A stretch of 64,000 nucleotides of DNA from Micromonosporaceae bacterium KJ-029 (GTDB lineage: Bacteria > Actinomycetota > Actinomycetes > Mycobacteriales > Micromonosporaceae): contig BIFP01000015.1 of NCBI GenBank assembly GCA_005402585.1, forward strand, positions 62,001 through 126,000, written 5' to 3'. Within the stretch, counting starts at the first letter, position 1. The number at the start of each line of letters is the position of its first letter. Both the position numbers and the translations under genes were made by a program. Positions 53,287-61,991 of the stretch are shown piece by piece. The notes beneath the pieces are model-generated. The model searched no databases. It saw only the letters and a list, made by a program, of their open reading frames with translations, and had not been told where the DNA came from.

Positions 53287-54051
53287 GTGAACGCCGCGAG
53301 AACAGAAACTGATGCCGGCATGGTCGGGATGGTGCTGGCGGCCGGTGCCGGCCGCCGGCTGCGCCCGTACACCGACACCCTGCCCAAGGCACTGGTGCCG
53401 GTGGATGGCGAGATCACCATCCTCGACATCGCGCTGCGCAACCTCGCCGAGGTGGGGCTCACCAATGTCGTGGTGGTGGTCGGATACGCCGCGGACGCCG
53501 TCCGCGAACGCAAGGCCGACCTGGAGCGCAAGTACGGCGTCAAGCTGACCCTCGTGCACAACGACCGGGCCGAGGAGTGGAACAACGCTTACTCCCTCTG
53601 GCTGGCCCGGGACTGGTTCGCCCGCGGCGTACTGCTGGTCAACGGGGACACCGTGCACCCGGTGAGCGTGGAGAAGACCCTGCTGGCCGAGCGCGGCCCC
53701 GGCATCCTGCTGGCGATCGACACCATCAAGCCGTTGGCCGAGGAGGAGATGAAGACCACCTTCGACGCCGCCGGCCAGCTCACCCGGATCACCAAGCTGA
53801 TGGATCCGGGCGCGGCGTACGGCGAGTACATCGGGGCGACGCTGATCGAGCCGCAGGTGGCCGAGGCCCTCGCCGACGCGCTGGAGGCCACCTGGCGGCG
53901 CGACCCGGACCTGTACTACGAGGACGGGTACCAGGAGTTCGCCGACCGTGGCGGCGAGGTGCGACCCGCCCCGATCGGGGACGTGGCCTGGGTGGAGGTC
54001 GACAACCACGACGACCTGGCCCGCGCGCGGGAGATCGCGTGCCGCTACTAG
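53287..54051 (+). CDS. LicC/PntC-like nucleotidyltransferase (phospho-alcohol cytidylyltransferase family)
   Basis: This 254-residue protein has the sugar-nucleotidyltransferase fold. MVGMVLAAGAGRRLRPYTDT is the nucleotide loop, followed by LPKALVPVDG with the conserved Lys. GDTVHP carries the metal Asp. AEEWNNAYSLWLARD resembles the NN-x-YSL signature of LicC choline-phosphate and PntC aminoethylphosphonate cytidylyltransferases. It would activate a phospho-alcohol with CTP to give a CDP-linked product. It is the first of three overlapping genes. The second encodes a dehydrogenase of the glycerol-1-phosphate type, and the third a CDP-alcohol phosphatidyltransferase. The natural reading is that the dehydrogenase makes the substrate. 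GTG 53287 is used; ATG at 53320 is an alternative. Confidence 0.88.
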   Translation: MNAARTETDAGMVGMVLAAGAGRRLRPYTDTLPKALVPVDGEITILDIALRNLAEVGLTNVVVVVGYAADAVRERKADLERKYGVKLTLVHNDRAEEWNNAYSLWLARDWFARGVLLVNGDTVHPVSVEKTLLAERGPGILLAIDTIKPLAEEEMKTTFDAAGQLTRITKLMDPGAAYGEYIGATLIEPQVAEALADALEATWRRDPDLYYEDGYQEFADRGGEVRPAPIGDVAWVEVDNHDDLARAREIACRY

Positions 54052-55106
54052 CCCGTACCGTCTCGACGCCGCTGTCGATCGAGGTCCGCCGGGGCGCGGT
54101 GGCCGACCTCGGCGCACTGCTGGCCGACCGGAGGATCTCCGGCGGCGGTGACGTCGCGGTGGTCGTCGGCCCCGGGCAGGGCGAGAAGATCGTCGAGCTG
54201 TGCGGACCCTCGCTCGGGTCGGCCGACGTCTTCACCGTCGCCGGCGGCAGCATCGACTCCGCCAACGAGCTGGGCGACCGGCTGCGCCGCCGGCACTACG
54301 ACGCGGTCGTCGGCATCGGCGGCGGGAAGACCATCGACACCGCCAAGTACGCCGCCAGCCGGTACGGCCTGCCGATGGTCACCGTGGCGACCAGCCTCGC
54401 CAACGACGGCATCGCCTCCCCGGTGGCGTCGCTGACCCACGAGGGCGGCAAGGGCTCGTACGGCGTGCACATCCCGATCGCCGTCCTGGTCGACCTCGAC
54501 TTCGTCGAGAACGGGCCGGACCGGCAGACCCAGGCCGGCATCGGCGACGCGGTGAGCAACCTGAGCGCCTGCGCCGACTGGGAGCTGGCCCACGAGGTAC
54601 GCGACGAGCCGATCGACGGGCTCGCCGTGACCCTGGCCCGGACCGGGGCGGAGGCGCTGGTCAACCACCCCGGCAAGATCACCGATGACGCGTTCCTCAC
54701 CACGCTGGCCGAGGCGCTGATCCTGGGCGGCATCTCAATGTCGATCTGCGGCTCCAGCCGGCCGGCGAGCGGCGGCGACCACGAGATCTCGCACGCCATC
54801 GACCATCTGTACCCGGGCACCGGCTCGCACGGCGAGCAGGCCGGCCTGGGTGCGCTGTTCTGCACCTTCCTCCGTGGCGACCTGGAACGGTTCGGCCAGT
54901 TGGCCCGCTGCCTGCACCGGCACGGACTGTCCACCCGGCCGGGCGACCTCGGCCTCACCGACGAGCAGTTCGTCGAGGCGGTGGCCTTCGCTCCGCGTAC
55001 CCGGCCGGACCGCTACACCATCCTCGAACACCTCGCGCTGTCCGCTGACGACCTTCGCACCCGGCTGGGAGACTACGTTGACGCCCTCCGTGATCAGCTT
55101 GGCTGA
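54039..55106 (+). CDS. sn-Glycerol-1-phosphate dehydrogenase-like iron/zinc alcohol dehydrogenase
   Basis: This 355-residue protein belongs to the G1PDH/glycerol dehydrogenase branch of the iron-containing ADH superfamily. NAD-binding GIGGGKTIDTAKYAA (about 92-106) and SLANDGIASPVAS are typical. Three metal ligands match G1PDH positions: D170 in AGIGDAVSN, H248 in SRPASGGDHEISHAID and H264 in GTGSHGEQAGLG. This is the reaction used in archaea, and by AraM in Bacillus, to reduce dihydroxyacetone phosphate to G1P. Unlike AraM no PcrB gene is adjacent. GTG 54039 starts 13 bases before the nucleotidyltransferase stop, and the end overlaps the next gene by 29 bases. The G1P stereochemistry is inferred from motif similarity only. 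Confidence 0.87.
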   Translation: MPLLARTVSTPLSIEVRRGAVADLGALLADRRISGGGDVAVVVGPGQGEKIVELCGPSLGSADVFTVAGGSIDSANELGDRLRRRHYDAVVGIGGGKTIDTAKYAASRYGLPMVTVATSLANDGIASPVASLTHEGGKGSYGVHIPIAVLVDLDFVENGPDRQTQAGIGDAVSNLSACADWELAHEVRDEPIDGLAVTLARTGAEALVNHPGKITDDAFLTTLAEALILGGISMSICGSSRPASGGDHEISHAIDHLYPGTGSHGEQAGLGALFCTFLRGDLERFGQLARCLHRHGLSTRPGDLGLTDEQFVEAVAFAPRTRPDRYTILEHLALSADDLRTRLGDYVDALRDQLG

Positions 55107-55806
55107 GCCGTCCCGCCCGACGGTCGCCGACTTCCACCGGGTGAACCGGGGCGGCGGCCTGTTCAGCGAGTCGGTCAGCCAGTGGATCGGTGCGGTCTTC
55201 GCACTGGCCGCACAGCGGCTGGGGCTGCGCCCGACCGCGCTGACCATCACCAACCTGGTGCTCGGGCTGGCCACCTCGGTCACCGTGGTCGCCCTCGCCG
55301 GCCCGGTCGCCGCCGGGGAGGTCCCGGCCTGGGTGGTCGGCCTGGTCGCCCTGATCGGCTGGCAGGTCGCGTACGCCCTGGACTGCGCCGACGGTCAGCT
55401 GGCCCGGGTCACCGGGCAGGGCAGCGCGGCGGGCGCCCGGGTCGACGTGCTCTGCGACGTGGCCGCCCAGATCGCCCTGGTGGCCGCGCTGGGCGCCACC
55501 GCCGTGGCTCAGCGCCCGGAGACGCCGACCTGGCTGGTGGCGGCCTTCGCCGGCACCTGGATGGTCAACCTGGTCACCTCGGTGATGCAGGCCGGCCCGA
55601 ACGCGGCCAGCTTGGTCACCTCCACCAGCCTGCCGGTACGCCTGGCCAAGCTGGTCCGCGACTACGGTGCGGTGATCTTCGTGGCCGCCCTGGTGCTGGC
55701 GCTCGCCCCGGCGCTCACCTTCTGGGCCGTCGTCGGCTTCACCGTGATCAACGGCGGTTTCCTCCTCGCCAGCATCGCCTTCTCCGCGCGCGCCAGCCTC
55801 CGCTGA
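55078..55806 (+). CDS. CDP-alcohol phosphatidyltransferase family membrane protein
   Basis: This 242-residue membrane enzyme carries the complete signature DG-x2-AR-x8-G-x3-D-x3-D, running from D105 in CADGQLARVTGQGSAA to D127 in RVDVLCD. About six hydrophobic segments surround it. The family transfers the phospho-alcohol of a CDP-alcohol to another alcohol, for example phosphatidylinositol synthase, or joins two polar alcohols as in di-inositol phosphate synthesis. With the two upstream genes the CDP donor would be CDP-glycerol from G1P or a similar CDP-alcohol. TTG 55078, with GGGAG 6 bases upstream, is preferred; GTG 55090 is possible. It overlaps the dehydrogenase gene, so the three proteins are translationally coupled. 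Confidence 0.9.
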   Translation: MTPSVISLAEPSRPTVADFHRVNRGGGLFSESVSQWIGAVFALAAQRLGLRPTALTITNLVLGLATSVTVVALAGPVAAGEVPAWVVGLVALIGWQVAYALDCADGQLARVTGQGSAAGARVDVLCDVAAQIALVAALGATAVAQRPETPTWLVAAFAGTWMVNLVTSVMQAGPNAASLVTSTSLPVRLAKLVRDYGAVIFVAALVLALAPALTFWAVVGFTVINGGFLLASIAFSARASLR

Positions 55807-55812
55807 GATGTA

Positions 55813-55865
55813 AGGAAGGGCCCCCTATTAACGCCTCGTGCATAGGAAGGGCCCCCTATTAACGC
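55813..55865. repeat. Direct repeat of a 22-bp intergenic element
   Basis: AGGAAGGGCCCCCTATTAAC is the start of a 22-base unit that occurs at 55813-55834 and 55844-55865, a 31-base period, with CTCGTGCAT between. From memory, the same words recur between genes in Micromonospora chromosomes. Its function is unknown; it may be a mobile or terminator-like element. Confidence 0.8.
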
Positions 55866-55917
55866 GGCCGGCAGCCGGCTGCTGGGCCGCGATCAGTCAG
55901 AGAAGGAAGCCGGGCGG

Positions 55918-57225
55918 TCAGCTGAGCGAGGCGTACACGTCGATGAGGCGCTTGGTGACCACGTCGGGGTGAAAGGTGCGGTCGTAGCGGGAGCGGGCGG
56001 GGCCGGCCAGGGCAGCTGCCCCGGCGGCGGCCAGGGGAAGGGCGGCGGCCAGAGCGGCCGAATCGGGGGGTACGACCCAGCCGGCCTCACCGGTCACGAC
56101 ACCAGCCGGCAGGGCCGAGGGGCCAGCGATGCCGGGGGCGGCCGGTCCCGGGGCGGAGGAGCCCGGCACGGAGCCGGAGACGGCCGGGGCGGGCGCCGAG
56201 GCGACCACGGCCGGGCCGGTGCCGGCGGGCTCCCGGGGGGTGTCCGCGCCGACCAGGTACGGGATGCCGCCGAGGGCGGTGCCGAGCACCGGCCGCCCGC
56301 TGGCCAGCGCCTCGATGATCACCGTCGGCAGCACGTCGTGCCAGGTGGAGGTCGCCAGCACCACGGCGCTCGCGGCCAGCGCCTCGCGTACGCCCGCCCG
56401 GTCCAGCGAGCCGAGGAAGGTGACGTCCGAGCGCTCGGCCGCCGCCGATTCGACCAGCGGACGCAGTTCGCCGTCACCGGCGACCCGCAGCGGCCCGAGC
56501 GCGCCGTCCGGATGCCGGCGCCACGCCTCCAGGAGCAGGCCGAGCCCCTTCTCCGGCGAGAGCCGGCCGAGGAAGAGGAAGCCCCGGCCGAGCGGCGCGG
56601 GAGCACCGGGATCGGGGATCGCGTTCGGCTTGACCACGATCCGGTCGGCCGGGATGCCGTAGTCGCGCAGGTGGTCGGCGACCGCGCTGGTGAGGGCGAT
56701 GAACCGGTCCACCGACTTCCAGGTGCCGCGGTGCACGGCCAGGGTGGTCGCCATCAGCGCGCTCTGCGCCCGTGACCCCCGGTAGCAGCGGTGCACCACC
56801 GCCGGCACGCCCAGCGTGCGGCCCCGGCAGTCCTGGCAGATCACGCCGTCCCGGAAGTAGAGCCCGGAGGAGCAGACCTGGCGGTAGTTGTGCACCGTCT
56901 GCACCACCGGCACCCCGTGCCGGTGGGCGGTCCGCACCACCCAGGGCGAGAGCAGCGGGTACGGATTGTGCAGGTGCAGCACGTCCGGCCGGTGCTCGGT
57001 GAGCAGCCGACTCAGCTCCTGCTGGGCCTGAGGCGCATAGATCGGGGAGATCGGCAGCAGTGCCTTCGCCGTCTTCGGCAGCGAGGGGATCTCGTCGGAG
57101 CTACGCAGAAACGGCAGTACCTCCACCCCGGCCGCGGTGAGCTGGGCGATCTCCGCGTCGACGATGGTGTTCTCACCGGAGGGCTGAGCTTCCCGGTACC
57201 GGTTGTGCGCCACCACGATTCTCAC
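55918..57225 (-). CDS. Glycosyltransferase family 4 with a low-complexity insert
   Basis: This 435-residue GT-B enzyme has the N-terminal MRIVVAHNRYREAQPSGENT and the family acceptor loop, then the GT4 donor-site region GRGFLFLGRLSPEKGLGLLL and a near-EX7E stretch (VIIEALASGRPVLGTALGG). Between GGIPYLVG and TGEAGWVVPP lies an insert of about 45 residues rich in Ala, Pro, Gly and Ser (about 335-385, e.g. PAVVASAPAPAVSGSVPGSS). It interrupts the C-terminal Rossmann domain at a surface loop and is unusual for the family. The donor sugar and acceptor are unknown. GTG 57225 is the start. It is divergent from the Fpg-like gene by 24 bases. Confidence 0.9.
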   Translation of the reverse strand: MRIVVAHNRYREAQPSGENTIVDAEIAQLTAAGVEVLPFLRSSDEIPSLPKTAKALLPISPIYAPQAQQELSRLLTEHRPDVLHLHNPYPLLSPWVVRTAHRHGVPVVQTVHNYRQVCSSGLYFRDGVICQDCRGRTLGVPAVVHRCYRGSRAQSALMATTLAVHRGTWKSVDRFIALTSAVADHLRDYGIPADRIVVKPNAIPDPGAPAPLGRGFLFLGRLSPEKGLGLLLEAWRRHPDGALGPLRVAGDGELRPLVESAAAERSDVTFLGSLDRAGVREALAASAVVLATSTWHDVLPTVIIEALASGRPVLGTALGGIPYLVGADTPREPAGTGPAVVASAPAPAVSGSVPGSSAPGPAAPGIAGPSALPAGVVTGEAGWVVPPDSAALAAALPLAAAGAAALAGPARSRYDRTFHPDVVTKRLIDVYASLS

Positions 57226-57249
57226 GAGAAAGAAGGCTACCGTTGGAGC

Positions 57250-58110
57250 GTGCCTGAACTACCGGAGGTGGAGGCGCTCGCGGGTTACCTGCGGCAGCGT
57301 GCGGTGGGCCGGTGTGTCGACCGGCTGGAGGTCGCCGCGATCAGCGCCCTGAAGACGTACGACCCGGCACCGACCGCCGTCGCCGGCCGGGCGGTGACCG
57401 ACGCCCGCCGGCACGGCAAGTTCCTCGACATCGTCTTCGACGGCGGCCTGCACCTGGTGGTCCACCTGGCCCGGGCGGGCTGGCTGCACTACCGCGAGGC
57501 GTTCGCCTCGAACGTCCCGCTGCGTCCCGGCAAGGGTCCGATCGCGCTCCGGGTCCGCCTCGACGACGGCTCCGGCTTCGACCTGACCGAGGCCGGTACG
57601 CAGAAGAAGCTCGCTGCCTACCTGGTGACCGACCCGCAGGTGGTGCCGGGGGTGGCCAAGCTCGGGCCCGACGCGCTCTCGGCCGACCTCGCCACCTTCG
57701 CCGGCGCGCTGCGCAGCCGCCGGGGGCAGGTGAAGGGGGTGCTCACCGACCAGGCGGTGCTGGCCGGGGTGGGCAACGCGTACTCGGACGAGATTCTGCA
57801 CGCGGCGAGACTGTCGCCGTTCGCGCTGACCGACCGGCTGACCGACGACCAGATGGCAAGCCTGCACGCGGCGACGCGGCGGGTACTCGGCGACGCGGTG
57901 ACCCGCTCGCTGGGGCAGCGGGCCGCGGAGTTGAAGGGCGAGAAGCGATCCGGGCTGAAGGTGCACGCCCGGACCGGGCTGCCCTGCCCGGTCTGCGGGG
58001 ACACCGTCCGGGAGGTCTCCTTCGCCGACTCCAGCCTCCAGTACTGCCCGACCTGCCAGACCGGAGGCAAACCCCTCGCTGACCGACGGTTGTCCCGTCT
58101 CGTACGGTGA
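57250..58110 (+). CDS. Formamidopyrimidine/endonuclease VIII-type DNA glycosylase
   Basis: This 286-residue base-excision repair enzyme starts PELPEVEALAGYLRQ, where the Pro after the initiator is the catalytic N-terminal residue. The conserved DARRHGKFLDIVFDGG holds the Lys. A helix-two-turn-helix lies near AGVGNAYSDEILHAARL. The C-terminal zinc finger is CPVC...CPTC in TGLPCPVCGDTVREV and SLQYCPTCQTGG. The zinc finger and helix-two-turn-helix are intact. It removes oxidised bases and cleaves at abasic sites. The start is GTG 57250, so the mature protein begins at Pro. Whether it is Fpg or Nei type cannot be settled by eye. Confidence 0.93.
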   Translation: MPELPEVEALAGYLRQRAVGRCVDRLEVAAISALKTYDPAPTAVAGRAVTDARRHGKFLDIVFDGGLHLVVHLARAGWLHYREAFASNVPLRPGKGPIALRVRLDDGSGFDLTEAGTQKKLAAYLVTDPQVVPGVAKLGPDALSADLATFAGALRSRRGQVKGVLTDQAVLAGVGNAYSDEILHAARLSPFALTDRLTDDQMASLHAATRRVLGDAVTRSLGQRAAELKGEKRSGLKVHARTGLPCPVCGDTVREVSFADSSLQYCPTCQTGGKPLADRRLSRLVR

Positions 58111-58386
58111 GTAATGCCACTCACTGATTACGGAGAGGAACGGGACGCACGGTGCTCAACCACCGGTCCGGCGCTCTACCCGGGCCACCATCCATCGGTA
58201 TAGTGGCCCGGTCCCCGGCTTCCGGATGGCGGGAAGTCGGCCAGATCCCAGGCGAATACGAGCCCGTCACGCAATGTCCCTCAGGTCTGCGACGGGTGCG
58301 GATCCGCGTGGGAGACTGGAACGGTGGGCGACGCGTGGCCCTCACGGCGAGTGAGCGGCGCACGTCATGCGGGAGGACATGGTGAG

Positions 58387-59949
58387 GTGACGACTAGCCT
58401 CCAGCGCCCGGTAACCAACGAAGGCCGGAGCAGACTCGTGCGGCACGTCGACAGCTTCGAGATCCAGCCGCCGAACCCGCCGTCCCCCAACGGCGTACCT
58501 CGATCGGCGTGGGCCCGAGCCCGGCGACGCGTCTCCCGCTGGCACCGCCCCTACACGGCGATCCTGCTGCTGCTGGACTTCGCGGCGGTCGCCTTCTCCA
58601 GCTACACCGCGATCCGCAGCTTCGACCAGGCCACTGCGGGCTTCTACAACGCCCAGAACGACCCGACCTGGTTCTTCACCGTGGCCTTCCTGCTGCTGCC
58701 GCTGGGCTGGCTGGTCATCCTCTGGTTCAACGGCGCCTACGACCGGCGCTACCTCGGGCTCGGGCCGGACGAGTTCAAGCGGGTGATCCGGGCCGGGGTG
58801 GCGGTGTGCGCGGCGGTGTCGTTCCTCGCCTTCGCCACCAAGACGGACCTGTCCCGGTTCACCGTCGGCACCGCGCTGCTGCTGGCCCTGCTGCTGATCC
58901 TGCTGGGCCGGATTTTGGCCCGCTTCGTGTTGCACGTGGTCCGCCGCAACATCCAGCAGGCGGCGCACCGGATGGTGCTGGTCGGCACCCTGCCGGAGTG
59001 CCTGGAGGTGTACACGGCGGTCACCCGCAACCCGTCGGCCGGCCTGGTCCCGGTCGCCATCCACATCACCGACGGCTACGCGGCGGCCAAGGGGGTGCAG
59101 ACCCCGGTCCCGGTGTACGCCGGCCGCGACGTGCTGGCCCTGGTCCGGGAGGTGGGCGGCGACACCATCGCGGTCTGCGGCTCGGCCAGCGCCGAGCCGG
59201 GCGAACTGCGCCGGCTGGCCTGGCAGCTGGAGGGCTCCGGCGTCGATCTGGTGGTGGCTCCGCAGCTGACCGACATCGCCGGGCCCCGGGTGCACATCCG
59301 CCCGATCGAAGGCCTGCCGCTGCTGCACGTCGAGGAGCCGACCCTGTCCGGGCCGGCGCTGCTGGCCAAGAACATGATGGACCGGGTCGCCGCCGGGCTG
59401 GGCCTGCTGGCGCTGGTCCCGGTCTTCATTGCCATCGCCATCGCGATCCGGATCTCCGACTCCGGTCCGGTCTTCTTCCGCCAGCCCCGGGTGGGGCACG
59501 AGGGGCGCACGTTCCGGGTGTGGAAGTTCCGGACCATGTACGTCGACGCGGAGGACCGGCTGGCCAGCCTGGTCGACCAGAACGAGACCGACGGCATGCT
59601 GTTCAAGATGAAGGAGGACCCCCGGGTCTTCCCGGTCGGCCGCTTCCTGCGCGCCTCCTCGCTGGACGAACTGCCGCAGTTGATCAACGTGCTCAAGGGT
59701 GAGATGTCGCTGGTCGGGCCGCGCCCTCTGCCCGCCGACGACGGCGACTTCCTGGGCGACGTGCGGCGTCGGCTGCTGGTACGTCCCGGCATGACCGGGT
59801 TGTGGCAGGTCTCCGGCCGCTCCGACCTTTCCTGGGACGAGGCGGTCCGGCTGGACCTCTACTACGTCGACAACTGGTCGCTGGCGTACGACCTGAGCAT
59901 CCTGTGGCGCACGGTCGGTGTGGTGTTGGCCCGCAAGGGCGCGTACTGA
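58387..59949 (+). CDS. Initiating sugar transferase (undecaprenyl-phosphate sugar phosphotransferase, WbaP/WcaJ-like)
   Basis: This 520-residue membrane protein starts exopolysaccharide or glycoprotein synthesis by moving a sugar-1-phosphate to polyprenyl phosphate. Four or five N-terminal membrane segments (about 50-195) and a CoA-binding-like domain lead to the bacterial sugar transferase domain. Landmarks are KNMMDRVAAGLGLLALVPVF, GPVFFRQPRVGHEGRTFRVW, KFRTMYVDAE, SLDELPQLINVLKGEMSLVG and PGMTGLWQVSGRSDLSW. The start is GTG 58387, with GGGAGG (58371-58376) upstream. No Wzx/Wzy or glycosyltransferase set follows, so the rest of the pathway is elsewhere. A LytS/LytTR pair follows on the same strand. 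Confidence 0.93.
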   Translation: MTTSLQRPVTNEGRSRLVRHVDSFEIQPPNPPSPNGVPRSAWARARRRVSRWHRPYTAILLLLDFAAVAFSSYTAIRSFDQATAGFYNAQNDPTWFFTVAFLLLPLGWLVILWFNGAYDRRYLGLGPDEFKRVIRAGVAVCAAVSFLAFATKTDLSRFTVGTALLLALLLILLGRILARFVLHVVRRNIQQAAHRMVLVGTLPECLEVYTAVTRNPSAGLVPVAIHITDGYAAAKGVQTPVPVYAGRDVLALVREVGGDTIAVCGSASAEPGELRRLAWQLEGSGVDLVVAPQLTDIAGPRVHIRPIEGLPLLHVEEPTLSGPALLAKNMMDRVAAGLGLLALVPVFIAIAIAIRISDSGPVFFRQPRVGHEGRTFRVWKFRTMYVDAEDRLASLVDQNETDGMLFKMKEDPRVFPVGRFLRASSLDELPQLINVLKGEMSLVGPRPLPADDGDFLGDVRRRLLVRPGMTGLWQVSGRSDLSWDEAVRLDLYYVDNWSLAYDLSILWRTVGVVLARKGAY

Positions 59950-59988
59950 CTCTTGGCCCAGCGGGCCGCAACGACCAGGATCGTGCCC

Positions 59989-61215
59989 GTGGGTGGCAAC
60001 CTCTCCGCCGTCGTCGGCGTCGTATCGCTGGTCATCGTGCTGGCCGGGGCCCTGTACGCGGTCGGTCGGCTGCGCGCGCGGCGTGGCATCGCCACCGCCG
60101 GTCAGCGGGCCACCTACGAGGTGCTGCACACCGCCGGGCTGGCCGCCGAGCCACTGCGGGCCGGGCTGAGCCCGGCCGGAGCGGCGAAGGCCGCCCGCCA
60201 CCTGCGCACGTTGGTCGGCGCGGACGGGTTGGCGTTGACTGACACCGACGAACTGCTCGCCCTCGACGGGCGGGGCGCGCACCACGGCGAGCAGCTGGGC
60301 GCGGCGGCCCGGCGGGTGGTGGCCTCGGAGCGCTCCACCGTGCTCGGCGAGGCGGAGCTGTACTGCGACCGGGTCGACTGCCCGGTCCGGGGGGCGGTGG
60401 TGGCCCCGCTGGCAGGCGAGGAGGGTCGGGTCGCCGGAGCCCTGGTCGCGATCACCGACGGGGTCCCCGCCCCGGGCCTGGTGCAGGCCACGCTGGAGAC
60501 CGCGCGCTGGGCCGGCAGCCAGCTCGCGCTGGCCGAGCTGGACTCGTCCCGGGAGCGGCTGGCCCGGGCCGAGGTCCGCGCGCTGCGGGCACAGATCAGC
60601 CCGCACTTCATCTACAACGCGCTGACCGCGATCGGTTCGTTCGTCCGCACCGATCCGGAGCGGGCACGGGAACTGATCCTGGAGTTCGCCGAGTTCACCA
60701 GGTACTCGTTCCGGGCGCACGGGGAGTTCACCACGCTGGCCGAGGAGCTGCGGTCGATCGACCGGTACCTCACCATCGAGCGGGCCAGGTTCGGTGACCG
60801 GCTCCAGGTACGGCTCCAGATCGCCCCCGAGGTGCTGCCGGTCACCCTGCCGTTCCTGTGCCTGCAACCGCTCGTGGAGAACGCCGTCCGGCACGGGTTG
60901 TCGCGCAAGCCCGGCACGGGCATGGTGAGCATCGAGGCCCGGGACGCGGGCGCCGAATGCCACATCACGGTGGAGGACGACGGAGTGGGGATGGATCCGG
61001 CCACGTTGACCGAGGGGATCGCCGAGCTGGCCGGGCCCGCCGGTGACCCGGGTGACGACCAGGGCCAGCACGTCGGTCTGTCAAACGTCGACGAGCGGCT
61101 CCGGTCAGTCTTCGGCGACGGGTTCGGCCTGGTCGTGGAGACCGGTCTCGGTTCGGGTACGAAGGTGAGCATGCGGGTGCCGAAGTTCCACCCCGGCGTA
61201 CGGGCGGGCTCGTGA
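59989..61215 (+). CDS. LytS-type sensor histidine kinase
   Basis: This 408-residue membrane kinase belongs to the LytS/YehU-like histidine kinase family. One N-terminal membrane segment (SAVVGVVSLVIVLAGALYAV) precedes a GAF-like region. The His_kinase domain has the phosphorylation site in RAQISPHFIYNALTAIGSF, and the ATPase domain has PLVENAVRHGLSRKPGTG and VEDDGVGMDP. It overlaps the LytTR regulator gene by 4 bases (GTGA). GTG 59989 is chosen because AGGA lies 8 bases upstream; TTG 59953 is an alternative with no ribosome site. The signal is unknown; by family analogy it may sense envelope or peptidoglycan state. Confidence 0.93.
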   Translation: MGGNLSAVVGVVSLVIVLAGALYAVGRLRARRGIATAGQRATYEVLHTAGLAAEPLRAGLSPAGAAKAARHLRTLVGADGLALTDTDELLALDGRGAHHGEQLGAAARRVVASERSTVLGEAELYCDRVDCPVRGAVVAPLAGEEGRVAGALVAITDGVPAPGLVQATLETARWAGSQLALAELDSSRERLARAEVRALRAQISPHFIYNALTAIGSFVRTDPERARELILEFAEFTRYSFRAHGEFTTLAEELRSIDRYLTIERARFGDRLQVRLQIAPEVLPVTLPFLCLQPLVENAVRHGLSRKPGTGMVSIEARDAGAECHITVEDDGVGMDPATLTEGIAELAGPAGDPGDDQGQHVGLSNVDERLRSVFGDGFGLVVETGLGSGTKVSMRVPKFHPGVRAGS

Positions 61216-61991
61216 CCGGCAACGGCACGGTGACCGGATCCGGATTCCTCCGGGTGCTGGCGGTGGACGACGAACCGCCGGCGCTGGACGAACTCGCCTA
61301 CCACCTGCGCGCCGATCACCGGGTCGCCCGGCTGCACACGGCCGGCGACGCCACCGAGGCGCTGCGGGTGCTCCGGGACGGCGACGTGGACGTGGTCTTC
61401 CTGGACATCCGGATGCCCGGCCTGGACGGCATGGAGCTGGCCCGGGTGCTGCGCCGCTTCGCCCGGCCACCGGCCATCGTCTTCGTCACCGCGTACGACG
61501 ACGGCGCGGCGGACGCCTTCGACCTGGGCGCCATCGACTACGTCCGCAAGCCGGTACGCGCCGAGCGGCTGGCCGAGGCGCTGCGCCGGGTGGTCGGCTC
61601 GCGGGTGGTGCCGTCCCACCCGGCCGCCCTGGCCCGGGCCGAGGAGGACCCGACCATCCCGATCGAGCTGGCCGGTACCACCCGGATGCTGCCCCGGTCG
61701 GCGGTGCGGTGGGTGGAGGCACAGGGCGACTACGCGCGGCTGCACACCGCGGACGGGGCGCACCTGGTCCGGGTGTCGCTGGCGACGCTCGCCGACCGGT
61801 GGGCCGACGCCGGCTTCGTCCGGATCCACCGGTCGCACCTGGTGCAGCTGCGGCTGATCGCCGAGCTACGGCTGGTCAACTCCGGGTACGTGGTGGTGGT
61901 GGACGGCACGGAACTACCGGTGAGCCGGCGGCACATCCGGGAGCTGAAGGACAAGCTGGTCCGGGCCGCGAAGCAGGAGTGGAGCCGCTGA
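61212..61991 (+). CDS. LytTR-family response regulator
   Basis: This 259-residue regulator has a receiver domain with phospho-acceptor D65 in FLDIRMPG, the K in DYVRKPVRAERL, and a C-terminal LytTR DNA-binding domain (about 150-255) with AVRWVEAQGDYARLHTADGA, RVSLATLADRW, VRIHRSHLVQL and VSRRHIRELKDKL. It is the cognate partner of the LytS-like kinase. The gene after it, a secreted repeat protein, lies 137 bases downstream and could be a target. No LytTR direct-repeat site was recognised there. Confidence 0.94.
   Translation: MTGNGTVTGSGFLRVLAVDDEPPALDELAYHLRADHRVARLHTAGDATEALRVLRDGDVDVVFLDIRMPGLDGMELARVLRRFARPPAIVFVTAYDDGAADAFDLGAIDYVRKPVRAERLAEALRRVVGSRVVPSHPAALARAEEDPTIPIELAGTTRMLPRSAVRWVEAQGDYARLHTADGAHLVRVSLATLADRWADAGFVRIHRSHLVQLRLIAELRLVNSGYVVVVDGTELPVSRRHIRELKDKLVRAAKQEWSR

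Noticed and set aside
58342..61071. A 909-codon open frame on the minus strand
   Set aside because: It lies opposite the sugar transferase and LytS genes, whose motifs are clear; the product is Gln/His/Arg-rich without domain features.
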